A program made the position numbers and the translations under genes. From Aureivirga marina (GTDB lineage: Bacteria > Bacteroidota > Bacteroidia > Flavobacteriales > Flavobacteriaceae): 64,000 nucleotides of DNA. The notes beneath the pieces were generated by a model that was given only the letters and a program-made list of their open reading frames with translations, ran no database searches and was not told the origin of the DNA. The stretch's first letter is position 1. Each line of letters starts with the position of its first letter. Positions 62,036-64,000 of the stretch are shown piece after piece. The DNA lies in assembly GCF_015767265.1 (NCBI RefSeq), contig NZ_JADPIB010000005.1, positions 248,001-312,000 of the forward strand. The letters run 5' to 3'.

Positions 62036-62797
62036 TTATTCTAAAATCTTAGCGTCGTCCATCGAAACTTGAGAATCTCCTTCAAAAATCCCAACAGTAG
62101 CTGGTGCTGTTTCATTACTTCTTAAAACATTAATTGAGCATTCATAAGTCCAATATGTATCATTATCATAAAACAAATAATAATGATTTCCACCACTTCC
62201 ATCAAAATTTTTACTTCCATTTTCTAAAACAACCGAAGGTTTATCTGTCATTTTTGAATGAATAGGCCAAGAAGCATATCTATACTTTCCATTTGGCATT
62301 TGATCAATTCGAATACGCAATTCTTTTGTTTCTAATACCAAAATATGTTTTTTAAATTCTTTCAAACTTTTATAAACTCCTTTAGCACTTTTTTTATTGA
62401 TTTCTTTAATCATTTCAACTTCTTTCAACGATTTATAATTCACAGAAATCAAATTTCCATTTAAATCTAGCCAGAGAGCTCCATTGTTGAACATAATTCC
62501 ATCTGAACCAACTTTATCCCAATCTTTCTGGATATCAGAATTTACAATATCATGAATTAAACTATTATCAAAAACTTGCTTAAAACGTTTTACAAACTCT
62601 CTTTCTGATTTGATACTTGGAATTGTTTTTTTTCTTCTTAAAGGATATCTAACAATTTTTTTTAATCCATCAATATCTTCTTTTTCAAAATACTGAATAA
62701 ATTTTTGAACTAATTTTTCTTGTTCTTTATTTAAATTTTGGGCGTTAATTTTAAAGCTTAAAAGCAATAATAAGATAACTAAGTAGCTTTTTTTCAT
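62036..62797 (-). CDS. Secreted protein, hypothetical
   Basis: 253 residues. A signal peptide ends at INAQ (residue 20). The first mature part (QKFIQYFEKEDIDGLKKIV) resembles SnoaL/NTF2-like or DUF-type helices; the C-terminal half is beta-rich and ends with TVGIFEGDSQVSMDD. No catalytic residues are recognised. It is the last gene of its strand before a terminator. The neighbour at 62849 is 51 bases upstream on the same strand. Confidence 0.7.
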   Translation of the reverse strand: MKKSYLVILLLLLSFKINAQNLNKEQEKLVQKFIQYFEKEDIDGLKKIVRYPLRRKKTIPSIKSEREFVKRFKQVFDNSLIHDIVNSDIQKDWDKVGSDGIMFNNGALWLDLNGNLISVNYKSLKEVEMIKEINKKSAKGVYKSLKEFKKHILVLETKELRIRIDQMPNGKYRYASWPIHSKMTDKPSVVLENGSKNFDGSGGNHYYLFYDNDTYWTYECSINVLRSNETAPATVGIFEGDSQVSMDDAKILE

Positions 62798-62848
62798 GAA
62801 TAAATTTTTAATTATTTTAATTTAGTTTTGAAAGCAAATATACTATTC

Positions 62849-63436
62849 TTAAGAAATATTATATTTCATTCGTAATAAAAAAGCCGTTTCTGTTCTTTTT
62901 CTAAATTTTAAAATAAAAGATAAAATTGCTATTAAGATTAAAACACTAAATAATTTTATCACATTTTCTGAGCCTATTGATGCAATCGTATAAATTAAAG
63001 ATGTAATTTTTCTTTTTGAATGAAGAACTTCACCAGATTCTAATTTAATTGCAGCAGTATAGCTTAAAAAGAAAAATCCTATAGAAAATAAAATTGCAAA
63101 TAATTGTGCTTTTGTATAAGAAATTAAGGAAGGAATTTTTAATTCATATTCAAAATCAGTCATTTCATTTTTTAAATATTCAAAAATTTCATCTCTTATT
63201 TTCTCTTCTAAAACAATGATTTCCTCTTCAGAACTTTCATTAAATTTAAATAAAATTTTATTGGAATTTGAAGCCAATTCTACAGATTTAATATATGAAA
63301 AAGGTAAGCTAAAAAGTTTTTTTGGAATAATTCCTTTATTCAAATTATTTATAATTTCTATTTCGTTTGAAGTATCAATTTTACCAAAATAGATTATCTC
63401 ATCTTTAACAAATACTATTTTTTTTTCTTTTTTCAT
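62849..63436 (-). CDS. Membrane protein, hypothetical
   Basis: 195 residues. The N-terminal 110 residues are soluble, with alternating beta-strands (YFGKIDTSNEIEIINNLN). Two membrane helices (about 113-132 and 150-172) follow, with a basic tail ending in RKRTETAFLLRMKYNIS. It may be in one operon with the secreted protein gene. No family recognised. Confidence 0.65.
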   Translation of the reverse strand: MKKEKKIVFVKDEIIYFGKIDTSNEIEIINNLNKGIIPKKLFSLPFSYIKSVELASNSNKILFKFNESSEEEIIVLEEKIRDEIFEYLKNEMTDFEYELKIPSLISYTKAQLFAILFSIGFFFLSYTAAIKLESGEVLHSKRKITSLIYTIASIGSENVIKLFSVLILIAILSFILKFRKRTETAFLLRMKYNIS

Positions 63437-63539
63437 TTAAAATCCAAAACTTTTTCATGCTTTTTGTTTCAATTTATTAATGTGCCGACAAATATAAAAA
63501 TTCACTTAAAATCATAAAAATTAATTATAATTCTATTTT

Positions 63540-63553
63540 TTGACTTATGTCAA
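63540..63553 (+). promoter_or_regulatory. Candidate Crp/Fnr-family operator
   Basis: TTGAC TTAT GTCAA is a perfect 5-4-5 palindrome (extended by a T and an A on each side), with the spacing of Crp/Fnr sites such as TTGATnnnnATCAA. It ends 56 bases before the ATG of the 63610 gene. Confidence 0.4.
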
Positions 63554-63609
63554 AAGATTGCCCACTTCCTCACCATACTTTTGCTTCATAACAATTAGAA
63601 AAAAGAAAA

Positions 63610-64000
63610 ATGACAGGAGTAAAATATTTTATTATAAGTTTTTTCATTGTAGGAACACTTGCTGGAATTCCACATTATTTTGCAAAAGATACCACTACAG
63701 AAACAGAAATTTTAAACCCATATGAAAATTTGGAGGGAAAATGGTCTGCAACTTTTAAAAGCACTTTTTTTAAAGGAATAATCCATTATAAATTCAATAA
63801 AGAAAATAATAGTTTTTATATCACAAGAGTGATTGAAGAAAATGGAACAGATTATCGTGATAATTCACTTTCTCTAGAATTAAAAGAGTATAACGGAACT
63901 TCTGGAAAAGGAATTTATCATTATCAAGATGAAAAAGTCAAAGAGAAAATTAAGTGTGAGGTAACTTTTAAATCGCCAAACAAATTAAAAGTTATTTATA
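63610..64000 (+). CDS. Membrane-anchored hypothetical protein, 3' truncated by window edge
   Basis: The frame is open from the ATG at 63610 to the end of the window, giving at least 130 residues. An N-terminal hydrophobic segment (about 6-24) is followed by an extracytoplasmic part beginning TTTETEILNPYENLEGKW, with beta-strands (GIIHYKFNKENNSFYI). It looks like a lipocalin-like or DUF-type beta domain with N-terminal anchor. A Crp/Fnr-like palindrome lies upstream. The end of the gene is missing. Confidence 0.65.
   Translation, partial: MTGVKYFIISFFIVGTLAGIPHYFAKDTTTETEILNPYENLEGKWSATFKSTFFKGIIHYKFNKENNSFYITRVIEENGTDYRDNSLSLELKEYNGTSGKGIYHYQDEKVKEKIKCEVTFKSPNKLKVIY

Noticed and set aside
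1-64000. tRNA, rRNA, insertion sequences, prophage genes or a replication origin
   Set aside because: No GC-richer cloverleaf-like segment, transposase, integrase, phage structural gene or DnaA-box cluster was seen.

Overview
The window is very AT-rich chromosomal DNA from a member of the Bacteroidota, most likely family Flavobacteriaceae. Evidence: a C-terminal type IX secretion (T9SS) sorting domain, a TonB-dependent receptor with an N-terminal carboxypeptidase-like domain, a DUF5916 outer-membrane protein, BspA-type repeats, many short-signal lipoproteins, few Shine-Dalgarno-like sites and several TAnnTTTG -7 promoter elements. I see no rRNA, tRNA, CRISPR array, insertion sequence or integrase. 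Both edges cut a gene.

Layout. 1-3741: two paralogous His-rich small proteins and a TonB receptor with His/Glu-rich loops, probably for zinc. 3812-9627: small lipoprotein and membrane genes, an alpha-oxoamine synthase, a 0.9-kb gene-free gap, an S8 lipoprotease and a repeat lipoprotein that looks like a beta-propeller. 9668-12704 (minus): a compact operon of methyltransferase, APH-fold kinase, P-loop kinase and a synapsin-like ATP-grasp enzyme. 12853-15980: a zinc-ribbon membrane protein, a small membrane protein and a beta-helix repeat protein without a signal peptide. 16157-20319: LytTR/LytS regulatory pair and DUF5916 protein. 20477-29022 (minus): YwqK-like and other lipoproteins, an amino acid permease and a BspA/T9SS surface protein. 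29328-33465: fumC, a serine hydrolase, a macrodomain-NADAR pair and a GNAT. 33636-41824: DUF2339 protein, thioesterase, pirin with AraC regulator, a short CbrC-like remnant, and DUF2520 plus KdsC. 41935-50944: TPR protein, AraC regulator, DsbA-like and SDR pair, a Cys-cluster protein preceded by a 24-residue ORF, an AtoE-type transporter, an EF-Ts-N-like protein, a duplicated-domain lipoprotein and a VF530 protein. 50945-58409: a Dna2-like nuclease-helicase, a plus-strand structured RNA candidate, murB, an aminotransferase and a degenerate retropepsin-like protein. 58415-64000: a 1146-aa DUF4157 toxin-like protein and small hypotheticals.

Most of the window is core metabolism (fumC, murB, KdsC, aminotransferases) interleaved with accessory surface proteins. 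The least explained pieces are the synapsin-like operon, the macrodomain-NADAR pair, the Cys-cluster protein with its small upstream ORF, the signal-less beta-helix protein, the DUF4157 giant, and two intergenic stretches that fold into serial hairpins (43867-44060 and 54619-54805). Functions are inferred from motifs read by eye. No database search was possible.
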